Below are positions 23,013 to 35,446 of a stretch of 64,000 bases of DNA, piece after piece. The translations under genes were made by a program, and so were the position numbers. The notes under the pieces were generated by a model that saw nothing but the letters and a program-made list of their open reading frames with translations, did not search any database and was not told the DNA's origin. How positions within the stretch are numbered: position 1 is the stretch's first letter; every line of letters begins with the position of its first letter. Source of the DNA: Holacanthus passer. Taxonomy: Eukaryota; Chordata; Actinopteri; Pomacanthidae. The stretch is from contig JAFREQ010000024.1 in assembly GCA_025331565.1 (NCBI GenBank), positions 1,126,001-1,190,000 of the forward strand, read 5' to 3'.

Positions 23013-25260
23013 CTGCGAGGAAACATTTACAGACGCATGAAGTAAGAATGACAAAGAAACCTTTGAGTTGTGTAACAGTGCAGACAAAGAAAATACTCTG
23101 AATAACCACAGAACTGTTTTACAAGCCCACCTCAGGCCGGGCAATGTGGGTGAGATCTCCAATACAACAAATGTCCAACAACCTTTTTTATCGATTGAAG
23201 GTTGGAACTAATGATTATTTTCATTATATGTTGATTTACTGATTATTGTTTCGATGAACTGTTTAGTCTATAAAGATGCATATCACACATTCCCAGAGCC
23301 CAAAGGGACGTCTTCACATGTCTTGTTTTGACTGTTGGTTGGACAAAACAAGACATATTCATTTTACTATCAAAGAAGATGAAGAAGACTAAAAAAATAT
23401 TCAAATCTTGAGCAACAAGAAGCAAAGAATTTATGATATTTTTGCTTTAAAAAAATAATTTAAATGATTATCAAAACTGGTGCGGATTAACTTTCTATCA
23501 ACTAATCGATCATCAACGAATCTGATCCAATCTGCTCTTCCTGTAATTATTTCACACTGAATCATCACGTAGGAAATGACTGGTTTGGTGATGGATGGGT
23601 TGGATCCATGACGCATTGTCAGATTTAGCCACACGGTTTCGACGGAGGCAGATATCAACCAGATGAACTGTTATTTTTTTAATGATTGAATTCCAATCAG
23701 AAACACTTTTGTCTCGCTTATCTAAACACACAATCTTTAGTAATATTTCACTGTCAACATATAACAGTCACAAACTCATGGTTCACTGCTGCAGAGTCAA
23801 GAGATGAACAGCACCTGTACGACAAGTGTTCAGAGGAAAGCTTCAGCGTGTGCTGTATGAAAGAAGATGCTGAGCTCTTACCTTTCAATCTGCTACGTTA
23901 CTGACTGAACTGACAAACCACAGCTGGCCAACGACCTTCCTAACATAGCAAACAGATGTGATGAGCATGAGTGACGGCGAGGTGGTTGTTTATTAACCAC
24001 CCAGAAATATTGTTCCCAAACTAGGAGTCGAGGAGCTGGACAGCCGTCCTGTGTCCTGTTCTGCAACCTTTGTTCCCGTGGGCTTAAAAAAATGCGCTGT
24101 ATTCTGTCTGGGTTGAAGTTATTTGTCACATACTTGCTTCAGTCTGAATCAGTCTGTAGTGTGGACTTAGACAGCATCAGTCTTATTTGGATATAAATGC
24201 TCTACTTTGAAGAAGCAAATGGCTGAATGTGTTTTACGTTGTGATAAATATGTAAAAGAAACTAAGGCACAGAGGTGTTGCAGAGTTACCATATCAGGTC
24301 AGTGGTGGAAATGAGGCAACGCCGCTACACTTAGCGTGTGAAGTTGTCTTTCTGTTGCAGTGCTTAAAATATCCACCCTGCTAAAGACCTCAAGGCAACA
24401 AAACAGCCGTGTGCTAAATTCTGCTGGAAAGAAAAACACGCGGCACTGAACAAGTTTACACGGACCATTCTGGTTCCGGCTGTCAGGGGAAATATCTTAT
24501 AGTTTACATTTCAGAAAGTGACTTTTCAGCCTTCATTGTCGGCACTATTACAACCGCCAGAAACATTGAGACACTGAAAGCAGCTCGATCTTCTGATGTG
24601 AAAGAATATGGAAGCAGCAGTGAGTCCACATTCTTCAGCATCAGCAAATGAGATTTCTGTAAGTAAACTAATCTCTCTGTTTGAATCTTTGTTGTTGCTC
24701 TCGAACCTGCCGAAGTCATTTCCTCTTTTCACGTTGACTTTGTGTGTGAGGCCACAGATCACATCATGTGACACACTATCAACCTCTGCTGGAGACCAGC
24801 AGAGAGACAAGTTGGCTCTACTCAGGGCAGATTTCAATCCTTATTTTTATCCAAGCGTCCCATAATTCTTTGTGTTTTAAATGTCCCTTGAAATTAAAGT
24901 ATTGTACAGTTGACAGTTGACTATTTTCACAAAAGGCAGCTATTTCCCGGCAGAGGAGGCGGCAACTAAGTTTTATTTTCTTTATCTATGTATATATTGA
25001 TTTTTTTTTAAACCAGGCAACTAATCAATTAATCAACAAAATGAATGAAAAAATTCCCAAAGCAAGATCTTCAAAAAGTCTTGTTTCATCCGACCAACAG
25101 TCCAAAACCCAGATATATTCAGTTTAAAAAGAGAAAAGCATAGTGCTATGAATAAATGTTAGAACCTTAAATTTCCATTTCACTTTAATAAAAAATAGTA
25201 TTTTAATCCTACTGGATGCATTTTGATGCCATTTTGTAACAAAAGAAAACTTAGAAATGG

Positions 25261-25295
<35 letters not shown>

Positions 25296-28200
25296 ACTCA
25301 CAGATTTGACGGTCTGTTTGATGTAGTCCTTTTTGCTCGTCAGGTCGTGGTCTGGGTAGGTGTCAAACACCTATAAACACACATGATTTTAGGATATACA
25401 ATGAAATATAATGCTGTTGGAAAATTACAAATCCTTTCTGACCCCACTCACAACATAATATGTAAAACCCTGCTCCAGGAAATTCAAGGCATCAACGTCT
25501 ACACTGTTTAATGCACGAGTCAGTGTGAGAACCAGACCTGCATGTGTAAACAGGAGGGAGCTTCTTACCCTCTGACAGATCTGTTTCATGGTCATCTCCT
25601 CCAGGTTGGCCTCCTTCAGCAGACTCTGCACCGTCTCCTTCAGCTGCTCGTCAGTCGGCGCCTTCTTTATCATCTTGATGAGCGGCTCGTCGTCGTCCGA
25701 ACTGTCCTCTGCTGCAGGTAAAAACAGAGCACAGAAAAATGAGGGGATGCTGCGGTAAAACAGCTTGTAAAACTCCAGACTTGAAAAGCCGTCCATGTCA
25801 AAAAGAAAAAAAAAGTTACAACCTAATGCCTCTCTCAGGTTAAGATTTTCAGATTTACACTTAGTTAATTGAGAGTTTACTATTCACAATTTGTTCTTCT
25901 ACAACAAATCATGAGGAGCAGATGCACATACTTTAAGGTTATTCCACACATGCTGTAAAGCAGTCAAGTCATCAAGTCAGGATAAAATGTTTACAACAAA
26001 AACCTTATTCAGTCAGTCAGCCTCAGTTTAATGCCGCTTCAAAAAAAAGGCAGACTTTAAGACAACGTGAGGCCGAACACAGCAGGATTAAAGGCTTTGC
26101 CAGGTGCTGGACGGACTTTGAAAGTGGGACAAACCTCAGCACACTAGAACCTACACACGGAATTAGGCCTGATTTAAAAAAAGAAAAATCTCAGCTCTCA
26201 GAAAGAAACTGTGTGCAAATGAGACAATAATCTACTTTAAGGAGCTAAAATAATAATAAAAGCATTTTTCAATTAAATATGAGGAAAATCCAGAATAAAC
26301 ATTCAAAGGCTCTGATTGAAATATGGTATCACAAAGCTAAACAGCTGTCAATTAGGAAAATCTAAAATTGCAGTTATCTATAATAACTGCTGCAGCCCAG
26401 ATTAGCATGACCTCACCCGTGTTCGTGTTGTTTTTACTGTTGCTGCTGCTGTCGGCCTTCTTGGTTTTGGCGGCAGGTTTGGCTGGAGCTGCTTTCTTCT
26501 TTTTGGGCTGTAAAACAACAGACATCAGCTCAACAACATCACAAAACATCAGAGAACCAAGAGTGTGTTAATGATAAAAAAAGCTCAGGGGTGTCACAGA
26601 GCCACCCTGGAGAAAGCTCAAAAATCTGAATCAAAATACATGAGAACTATGGATTTAGATTAAACAGTAAACACAAAATCGACTGCTCGTCTCTGGAGAT
26701 GTTTTCCATTAAACTGTCATCGTGAGTATTTTTAAAACCATTCAAAAATGTTTGACAGTATTCATCTTGCATTTTACCTTCTCATCAGCTTCACTGTCGG
26801 CGTCAGATTCTGACTCATCTGAAACGTCCTTCTTCGCTCTCTTTTTAGGAGGACCTGTCTTCTTCGCTGGTGTCCTCTGTCTTTTGACTGGAGCTGGTTT
26901 CTTGGGAGCCGACTTCCCTCTGCCTGACTTTGACTTGGGAGACTGACATGTAATGTTTGTGGATTAAAAGCTGAATGTCGACTACTTAAAAAAAGTTGTG
27001 GTGACAACTCTGAATGTCAACGTAACTGTTGTTTGTTCTGCAAGAAAACTCCACTGAGCCCTCTAACTAAACAGATTTAACCTGGATTCTATGTTAAACA
27101 TGCAACCGACAATTGTTTTTCATTATCAGTTAATTTGCTGGTATTCAGCTACAACACAAATAAACAAAATGAAATATCTCAGGGAGCATTTTACTTAAAT
27201 GATCAATTGATTATCACAGCAGCTTCCGATTCATTTTCTGCTGATTCACTAATCAATTCATTGACGCATCTTTTCAGCTCCAGTTGGTTTATTTGGATAT
27301 TTTCCAGTCTTGAGCTCAGCCTGGACAACCTCACCTCATCATCTTCATCATCCTCCTCCTCCTCTTCTTTGTCTCCAGACTCCTCCGACTTGTCGGACAG
27401 GTCCTCCTCTTTCTCTGATGGTTTGTCCTCTGTATCTGATCCCTCAGCCTCAGCTGAAGCCCCCGCCTTCTCATCTTCCTCGTCGTCATCCTCGTCGCTG
27501 CTGGAGTCCATGACGATGGCTTTTGACTTGCTTCCCGTTTTGGACTTCTTAGGACTGGACGACGAGCTCCTGGGTTTGGGTTTGCTCTTCTTCTTGGTCT
27601 TGGTATTCGAGTCGTCACCTGATAGTTTCTTCTTTGATTTTCTCTTCTTCTTCACAGGCAAACGCTGCCAAAGGACAAACAGCAGTTTCAGTTTACAGTG
27701 AAAATGAGTTGCTGCTTCCTGAAGGACAGGAAATGTCAAGGTCTACAGTTTCTTTACTCAATTTCAAGTGCTCGCACAAGTCAGTTTGTTCGACCATTTT
27801 TAAAAGGTTAAACAATTAATTGTTGTGCCCAACATCTGGGTCCAGATTTTTCAAACTTCAAACCGAGCAGTAAAAGAAAAAAACAGACATTAATCAAGCG
27901 ATTCACTCCTGCTGTGAATTTCCCCACTGTGGACAGTTTATCTTATCTTATCTACTCACAGTAAATTGTAAGAGTAACCTTTAAATGCAGCTCTCAGGTG
28001 ATCACATGACTAATCACAGTTATGCTAAAAGCATGAATCACCACTCAGAGACAAGCATTGACCCTGCCCCCGCCCCATTGTGCATCCCTAATGAACGCAA
28101 ACAAAGGCTCAACACTAGGTTAAAACTAAGCTGTTTTGAATTATACAAATTGCCTGAACATATACACTCAGTGGCCACTTTATTAGGTACGCTTGTACAA

Positions 28201-30433
28201 TCTAATGCAATTCAATGCAACAGCTCTGCCATAAATTCAATGTTTACTATATTTATAATGCTCAATTTTTGTTGACAGTGTTGGAAATGTTTATTAACCA
28301 TCAAGCTACAGTAAGTAAAGACACAAAACAATGGATAAATAGCTTTTATGGCTATTAGTAAAAGTGAAGGTGATTTTTACTTTTATCTTTCACTGAAGTC
28401 CAAAATTGCATTTTTAGCAGTTATAAATGAATGTTAATAAATACAGGCACAAAAATATTCACCTCAACCATTTTTTGGCTTCTATGGGGGCAGAGGTGCA
28501 AAAAATATAAAAATGCAAACAATTCTCTATTAAAATTATGATTTCAATTGAAGGATGAATTTGAGCTGACCTTTCCACTGTTTTTTGGTGCGATGAGGAA
28601 AGTCAGGATCCTGTCAACCAGATCTGAGTGGGTTCCTTTCTTCTCCAGATCCAAAACACCACAGACAACCTTCAGTTTGGTGTTGGTAAAATTAGAATTC
28701 CTGCATTCAAAAACAAAGAAAGGATCGTAAAGACTTTTCTACCTCTGAGGAAACTCTTTCCTCCGCTTTCACTGAGAAACAGAGAACACAAAACTATAAC
28801 CAGGTTTAAAACGCAAAGAAAATGTACAATCTGACCTTGTTGATCAGCTCAACCAAAAGACACAATGACACATAACGTTTACACAATATAAACAATTACA
28901 CATCAGGAGGTTTCAGCACCTTCTTGAAAAACTAACTGTAATCAAGTGTAAATCCACTTCCTCACACTGATGAATGAATAATTTAGAAAGTTTGTTTCAA
29001 TTCCATATCTGTGCAGAAACTTACTTGAGAAGTTTTTCTCGTTTTTTGGCGTACTGTTCGCTGTCCGCGTCAAAAGGAAAGCCGTTAAACAGACGTAGGT
29101 TCTTCTTTAATGTGGCCATCTGATAAAAGAACAAACAGTAATTTGATGTAAGGGTAGTTATTGTTCTCTGCTTGATTGTAAATTTATATTTTTGTATTAG
29201 TTTTGGTTAAAAGTAGTAACTCAACACACCTGAAAAAAATGACTTCCAGACTAACAACCTGTCAGTCTGAACTATAGCACAAACCTTTTCCACTGTGCAT
29301 TTCTATGAAGTTTTGAAAGGAACAGTCTCTTCCCTGATGCTACCTGAACACCCTCAGTAATAAATGATATTAAAAATAAGAAAATACAGACTCAGTCACT
29401 AAACTTCACTTCAACTGACTGACTCCACGTCTCTGTCTCCATGTTGACTCATCTTAAGTCATCCAGATGTTTGTACCTTTCCTGGTCTGTCATACAGGAT
29501 GGCGTGCAGAGGTTTCAGGTCAGCTGGCTTCATCTTTGTGATCTGGTAGCCGGTGCGTGGAATGTCTCCTAATTTATCTCCACTACCTGATAAAAGTGGG
29601 AAAGTAAAGAATAATCATATCAGCATATGCCGGGATGGCTAATTGCTAAATGACAAAAAGTCATAACTAGTGAACTCATGCTTAAAATGAAACAACCACC
29701 AACGTCGTGTCTGTCATAGATAAATATTCACCATCTCCAATCTTGAGCTTCTCCTTTTGCTTCGGTGCCTGGAAATCGAGCCTCTCAACTGTCTTCTTTG
29801 TCCGCTTGCCCTCAATGATGTCTCCTGCAGCTGCAACGATGAAGAATGACAGCAAAAATAAATCAGCATTACTGGCTTCTTTTATTCAATGACTGAGGAA
29901 CAGCTGACCAGCAAAAATCATTTTCCTTAAAACAATCGACAGAAAAAGCATTTGAACGACCAACTTTAATGAACTAACATCAATAACTCAGAGAAATCAG
30001 ATATATAAGATAAATATGTCCGATTAAGTTCTTCAATTCTAGTAACAGCAAAGAATACAGTACTGAACCACAGCCAAGGACCCAGGTCTTACTTCAAATA
30101 GATAATATATCACCTGTATGAATGACACCAACATAGTTAGAAAGCATGTTAATGATTTATCCCTGTCAAACACAGGGGTAATTCATTAAGTGAGTCAAAG
30201 TGGTATTACAGGTCTCACCACCACAGACGGACTTCATCAGTGTCAGGTGTTATTTTAGTTCCTGACTGGAAGGATAAAAAGAGGTTGTAAAGCATCCTCT
30301 TTCCTTTACCAGATATTTTGAGGCGGCTTTTGTTCGGACTCGACTTGTCTTCCTGTGACGTCTCCTGCTGGTCCTCCACTTCTTCCTCCGACACTGCAGA
30401 GCTGTCCATCGCTTCCTCGGCCACGTCGGTCAT
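23001..30433 (-). CDS. dek: DEK chromatin-binding protein, 11 coding exons
   Basis: Nuclear DNA-binding protein that bends and supercoils DNA, acts as a histone chaperone and takes part in splicing. Coding exons on the minus strand: 30433-30310, 29824-29732, 29586-29477, 29119-29025, 28700-28571, 27664-27335, 26942-26778, 26507-26417, 25711-25569, 25370-25302, 23012-23001. They sum to 1362 nt, or 453 residues; human DEK is 375, and the excess is in the acidic/basic middle. Order: acidic N-terminus; SAP-like region (about 42-184) with GKRTKKTVERL, LHAILYDRPGK, NLRLFNGFPF and CGVLDLEKKGTHSDLVDRIL; long Lys/Ser/Asp/Glu region (185-380); C-terminal DEK domain (383-453) with DSSDDDEPLIKMIKKAPT, TMKQICQRV and DYIKQTVKSLIT. 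The last three residues and the stop come from a 12-nt terminal coding segment. The first coding exon begins 2 nt before the ATG, so a non-coding exon lies upstream. Confidence 0.95.
23013..25301 (-). other. dek: Last DEK intron
   Basis: About 2.3 kb. Minus-strand sequence just after the donor is GTGAGTG followed by a CA microsatellite (25263-25295 on the plus strand reads TG). No coding sequence recognised in the rest. Confidence 0.7.
25263..25295 (-). repeat. CA microsatellite immediately after a DEK splice donor
   Basis: On the DEK sense strand a (CA)n run begins about eight nucleotides into the intron. Intronic CA repeats are known binding sites of hnRNP L. Confidence 0.95.
27335..27664 (-). 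other. dek: DEK acidic/basic low-complexity exon
   Basis: This 330-nt exon codes for a lysine-rich start (RLPVKKKRKSKKK) and then long runs of Ser, Asp and Glu such as SSSDEDDDEEDEK. Long frames on the opposite strand here are codon-bias shadows. Confidence 0.9.
27915..27957 (-). repeat. Teleost LINE/SINE-like tail repeat, inverse copy
   Basis: The reverse complement reads GATAAGATAAACTG then CACAGTGGGGAAATTCACAG, matching the tails at about 582 and 13912. It sits in a DEK intron. Confidence 0.6.
28165..28290 (+). repeat. Teleost GGCCACTTTATTAGGTAC repeat fragment
   Basis: GGCCACTTTATTAGGTAC after CACTCAGT is, from memory, a very common terminus of an interspersed fish repeat. The sequence after it is diverged. 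It lies in a DEK intron. Confidence 0.6.
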
Positions 30434-31638
30434 ATCTGTACAGCCTCAGTCTGTCCGAGTATCAACTTATCCTGACAGGAGAAAGATAAACATGTTCATG
30501 TCACTATTCTCCCCATGTTGGTCTGGTAATGAATATGTTTTACATAAATAATCGTGAATACACACACCAAGTGAAACATGCTTAAAGAGCCTGTATCCAG
30601 CTATGCATTACCACAACACTGATCTCAATGACATGCACAGGAATAAGGCTCCTTTCTGTGAATAATAGTTCATACTTTTCATATTTAATGTAACAAAAAA
30701 TGTCTCCACACAATAGTTTTTCACTCTTTTAAAGCATCTGCATCATCTTCATCTGTGGGGCTGAGAGCATCAGGGCAAACATTCCACAACTAACATCCAG
30801 ACAATTTCATAAAAACCAGCCAACTTACGTAAAACTTGATTAGTGCTGTTTGACTCAAAAGTCCACTTACGAGCATTTTCCAGGTCTTTGGAAAGCATCA
30901 ACGGATATAAAGCTTCCTTCCCTGGATGTAGCTGCCGAACAGTAATCTGGCTTCTAGTAATTGGCAAAGTCTCGAAATAACAGATTAATTCGTGTTTTAC
31001 CAGGTAGGAAATGTTGTCCTTTAAAAATGACAGAATTTTAAATGGAGTCTGCAGCCTGGACAGAATCAGCTGAGGCTCACTTCTAACAGACAGACTCTTC
31101 TCATAAATTCAGTGCAAACTTGTGTCCGGGGATGAAACAAGAGTCTCAGGTGAGTCTGAGTTCCTCAGGAAACACCTGGTTTCCTCTGTAACGTGCTCCA
31201 CCTGTCGTCTGTGCTGCTTTCTCTCTTTATTCCTTCACAATAAACATGAATCCGGTTTGGCGCGCTGTAACTTTAACGTTACATTACAAACACGTTAGCT
31301 GCGTTAAATTAGCCGCTAACGTCGCAGCTAAACTTCCACACTCCCCTGTGTGTCTCCCGTCGGTGTTGGTCGGTTACTTTACCTGAGTTAAACTATTTTA
31401 CAGCGGAGTTTGAGAAGCAAACGAGGCGTTGAGGTCTGTGATTAGACAGCTAGCGGCTGCCTGCTAACACTGACGTTAGCTAACAGCCACCGTGATGGGA
31501 GTGACGTTCACGCGCTGTGAACACACACAAACACCGACATGAAGCTTTTTCAACCGACGCAACAGACTCCACAAACACGTCACCGGAGCCCCGGGCCATC
31601 GCCGCCGGACAGCAGCGGGGAAACGGCTGAAAGTTTAC

Positions 31639-31765
31639 CTCGTTGTGACCCAGCAGCGTCTCATCTGTCAGTTTCTTGTTTTTAATTTCATGATGGCGGT
31701 TTCTCGGGGGGGCGGGGCTTACTGCGGCGGCTGCTCCGCTGATTGGACCAAGCACTGATGACGTT
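31639..31765 (-). promoter_or_regulatory. dek: DEK core promoter and first non-coding exon
   Basis: The minus-strand sequence ends in a donor (AACGAG|GTAAAC at 31639), marking a non-coding first exon. Promoter-like motifs on the plus strand are GATGGCGG (31692-31699, YY1-like), GGGGCGGGGC (about 31709-31718, Sp1 GC box), ATTGG (31742-31746, inverted CCAAT) and TGATGACG (about 31756, ATF-like). The set is typical of a TATA-less housekeeping promoter. Confidence 0.6.
31668..31691 (-). CDS. Short upstream ORF in the DEK 5' leader
   Basis: ATG at 31691 in the context GCCATCATG begins a 7-codon frame (MKLKTRN) ending TGA at 31668, inside the putative first exon. It could reduce translation of DEK if the transcription start is upstream of 31691, which I cannot determine. 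Confidence 0.35.
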   Translation of the reverse strand: MKLKTRN

Positions 31766-33094
31766 TAACTCTTCGTGAGTTAATGGAGAATCGAACCCCT
31801 TAACTTTGCATTATCGCCCCCTTCTGTTGACACCAGTGACATGGCAGTATTGTGAAAAAGGGCGTGCACACTTTAGCTGGTAATAATAATAATAATTGTT
31901 ATTATTATTATCGTGTGTGATTGTTAGTATGTAAAGTGAGACGCGTGTGTTTACTTGTAATTTATTCATTAAGGCGTTTATGCTTTATGATTTTTGATTT
32001 TGTATTTTTTTTTAACCAGGACCAAATTGAAGACGTCAGAGTGTTGTTCTGTGTTTCAGCCACTAGATGGAGACAGAACTTCACTGATGGACAAAGAAGA
32101 CGCAGCCGTGGCATCAGGCAGATGTGAAAATCAGGAAACAGATTTCTGAGTCCAGATTATACATTCCATAAAAATCTACTCTTTTGAATTGTGAAGACAT
32201 TTCTCTATATTACACAATCACACACTATTAGTTTCAGTCCTGAACAAAAGAGTTCAAAACAGTAAAATCCTGCTTTTAGATGAATGCAGGCAGAAAAATA
32301 AGCAAATGAGAGAAAATGGAACAGTAAACAGACACAGAGACAGTTTTATTCTCTGAAGACTTTAAGGACATTTTCATGATTACACTGACAGACTTTTACT
32401 GAAGTAACATTTTCATTGCAGGAGTTGGACGTGTAACAGAGTATTTTTATTGTGTAGTGTTATTGTACTGGAGAATCTGAATATTTCCTCCATCACTGGA
32501 CTCTCCTCCTCCTCCTCCTCCTCCTGTGTGTCATTAATCTCCTCTCATACCTCCTCAGTCTATTTCAACCTCAGACAGCAGAGCTGCTGCCTCCTCGTGT
32601 CTCTCTGAACCGATTCTTCTGCATTTTAGTTCACGTTACTTTCCTCTCTGTTTCTGTCGTCATGTGATCATTTCTAGAAACAGTTAACTTGGATGGATTT
32701 TATTTTGTTGGAGGATTTGTGAAAATGTGGAGTTGTCATCACACCAACATGTTCAGGATCCTGTGCCGTTAGAACAGGTAAGACTCACCTTGTACCAGCT
32801 GTCAGCTCTTCCTCTGTGTTTGTCCTGTCAGACTTGCTGTCAGGACTCTTCAGCAGCTCTGGGTGATAGTTTGGTGATACAGTATTTTTTTTGTGTGTGT
32901 TGTTTTGAATATAGATGGGTGCAAGATGCAACTCAACTCGATGCAGGAAATATTACATCTCTGACAACTAAGTCCAAAAATATTTATTAGTGTTTTCCTC
33001 CGTTTCAATGAGAATTTAATCAACTTTATTAGATATGAAAAATTATAATAAAGTTAATGAATTTGATTGTGACAAAAAATCCTGTTGTCAAACG

Positions 33095-33190
33095 CAGTGG
33101 TGGAATGTAACTAAGTACATTTACTCTAGTACTCTATTTAAGAAATTAAGTAGGCTACTGCTACTTTACTTGAATATTTCCGTTTTATGC
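33095..33190 (-). repeat. TACTTGAGTA repeat copy, reverse orientation
   Basis: Plus strand reads CAGTGGTGGAATGTAACTAA then GTACATTTACTCTAGTACT, followed by CTTTACTTGAATATTTCC. Same family as 21895-21978. Confidence 0.7.
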
Positions 33191-33228
33191 CACTTTATAC
33201 TGATCTTATTGATCAGATCTTAAAATAT

Positions 33229-33229
<1 letters not shown>

Positions 33230-33259
<30 letters not shown>
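33230..33259 (+). repeat. (CA)n microsatellite
   Basis: A pure CA tract directly downstream of a TACTTGAGTA repeat copy. Confidence 0.95.
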
Positions 33260-33261
<2 letters not shown>

Positions 33262-35446
33262 TCTTTCATATTGGAGTAAAAGCATTTCTTATTATAATTT
33301 TTAGGACTGAGTGTAATTTTCTGTAATGAGTTCAGTTAAAATGTCCCCAGATTCCACTGATTGGTTCTCAGCAGGAGAATTCAACACTGTAAATGTGTTT
33401 ATCTGACAGGACACATCATTTTAATGACCTCGTGGACGCTGTGGTCCCAGGTCTAATTTCACTGGAAGCAGGTGGAATTCAAGTCTGTTTTACTTCATGT
33501 AAAATGTGTCTGAATGTTTATTAACTTTACTTTATCAGGTGGTTCAGACAGAGAGAAACAGAAAGAGCAGGTGTGTCCTGCAACAAAAAAGAAGAATTCA
33601 GTTCAAAATGTCTTTTACATGGAAACATACTGAGACATCACGAGTCTTTAGTCCACTGGAACTTTGTTTCCGAGAGTGAGACGAGAAGATGGATCAAACC
33701 AATGAAACACAGTGTGTTAATCTCCGTCTCCTTACAGACGTTCGTAATCACTTAACACGACAACATAATGTGCTGAATGTGAGTGTGGCCTGGGTCGTCC
33801 CTCCTCCGTCAGCCCTCTACTGTCCACCATCTAATGATGCTCCTGAAACACCTGCGTTAATATATTTGCCACTTGGAGGCAGCACAACAAACTGCAAACA
33901 CGATAAGGTTCTGTGGTGGATGTGCTGCTAATTCACACATTTTATTCCCACGTCCAACAGAGTCAGAGCAACAAGATCCTCCCATTGGAGAGTGTAAGAG
34001 CAATATTCTCTCTACTTTTATCTCCAGTTTGGTCTCCACCAGCTCCTGAGAAAACTCCTTGTTCTTTAACTTTGAGGGTTTTTTTTTGTTTTTCAAATCT
34101 TCTGCCTGAAAACAGGTGGATGAAAACACACCTTGTGTCCTCACAGGATGCGTTCAGGCGCAGCAGGTAGTGTAGGTCACGTGAGTCGTGGAAGGAAGAA
34201 AATAGACTTGAAGTGTAAAAATACGCTTTGGGTCACGTCGCATCTGTTTGCTCATGTTATTGTCGGGTCCCTGCTGGTTGTTAATAACATTCTTGTCAGT
34301 TCTTGTCTGGAACCTGTTAAAAGTGCTGAGTTTCACACCATGTTTATATTTTCCACATCAGAATCAAAGCAGAAATAGCAGCTGATGCAGATTTCATGTT
34401 CTGGAGCAACTGATTCAAATAAACAAGCAGACAGCAGCTACAAATCCGGGGCCCCTGACAACAGCTCACACGGGGCCCCGAGAGAGTGAAAATCTAAATC
34501 CTGCATGTTCCAGGGCCCCTGAAGGAATCAGAGCACCAACATCAGCTGTGTGTTCCTGCCCGGCCGAGTCGTCCGTCTGTCACCGGCCTCGAACGGCCTC
34601 ATGTAATTTTCAGAGTGTAAGAATTAGTGACAGCGTTGGACAGAGGAACCTCAGAAAAAGAACGAATGATCACAAGAATAGTAGCATCAGATCTATTAAT
34701 TAGATAAGCCAGCTCAAATATTTAAATATTGCAGCAGCCAGAGATCTGTGAGAAGTAGGACACCGCTGGAGGCTTCGTCACCTTCACTTCCACGTCTCTG
34801 TTTCTCTTTCTGTGGATCCAGCTTCGAGCTTTTCTTTTCTTTTCTTTTCTTTTGTTCTCTCGTGTTTTTTTGTCCTTTATTCTCTTTGATTCATTGTGTC
34901 TGAGGAACAAATGAGGATAGTCTGAAAGGAGAAATGCTCCCTGGTTCTCTACCAGGAGCAACAGGAGAACCACAGAACTATTACAGCTACTGCAAGAAGA
35001 CAGATCAACACATGTGGACGATACAAAGAAACTGTAGCTGTGGGATCATAACACAACACGACAAAAGGATTGAGAGGACGTGAACAGTTGACAGTTTTTT
35101 GTTGTGTTTTGAGAGTCAGTGTGAGCAGAGTTACAAATTCTTACCTAAGAGTCAAAGCAGACTAAATGCTGAAGCCCGACCAATCAGAGCTTAACACGTT
35201 TGTCCACCTGTGAGACATACAAAGGTCACCAACAACACATTTCTGTCTGTTTTCAGACCAGAAGTGAAGCTGAAAGTATTCATTGTCCATTGGTTTCTTC
35301 CGTTCTGCAACACTACTCGACTGTTTGCTAACAGCTGCTAACAGCTCCCAGGTTGTTGTTGAGTTCTTCTGCCCCCTTGTGGTCAAACAACCAATTCATA
35401 CAGCTTTAATGTTCCCTGGATTCAGGTTCTGACTCCCTCCTCCACC

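Larger units (their letters stand above)
31766..35446. other. Intergenic region between DEK and kcnv1
   Basis: No coding sequence recognised. It holds an AAT/ATT palindromic simple tract (about 31881-31913), a TACTTGAGTA-family fragment (about 32375-32495) and another (33095-33190), a (CA)n tract (33230-33259), and a TTTTC pentamer tract (about 34833-34855). Confidence 0.6.

Noticed and set aside
27135..27701. 188-aa plus-strand frame rich in Ser and Leu opposite a DEK exon
   Set aside because: It is the antisense shadow of the acidic DEK exon 27335-27664, whose low complexity keeps the reverse frame open.
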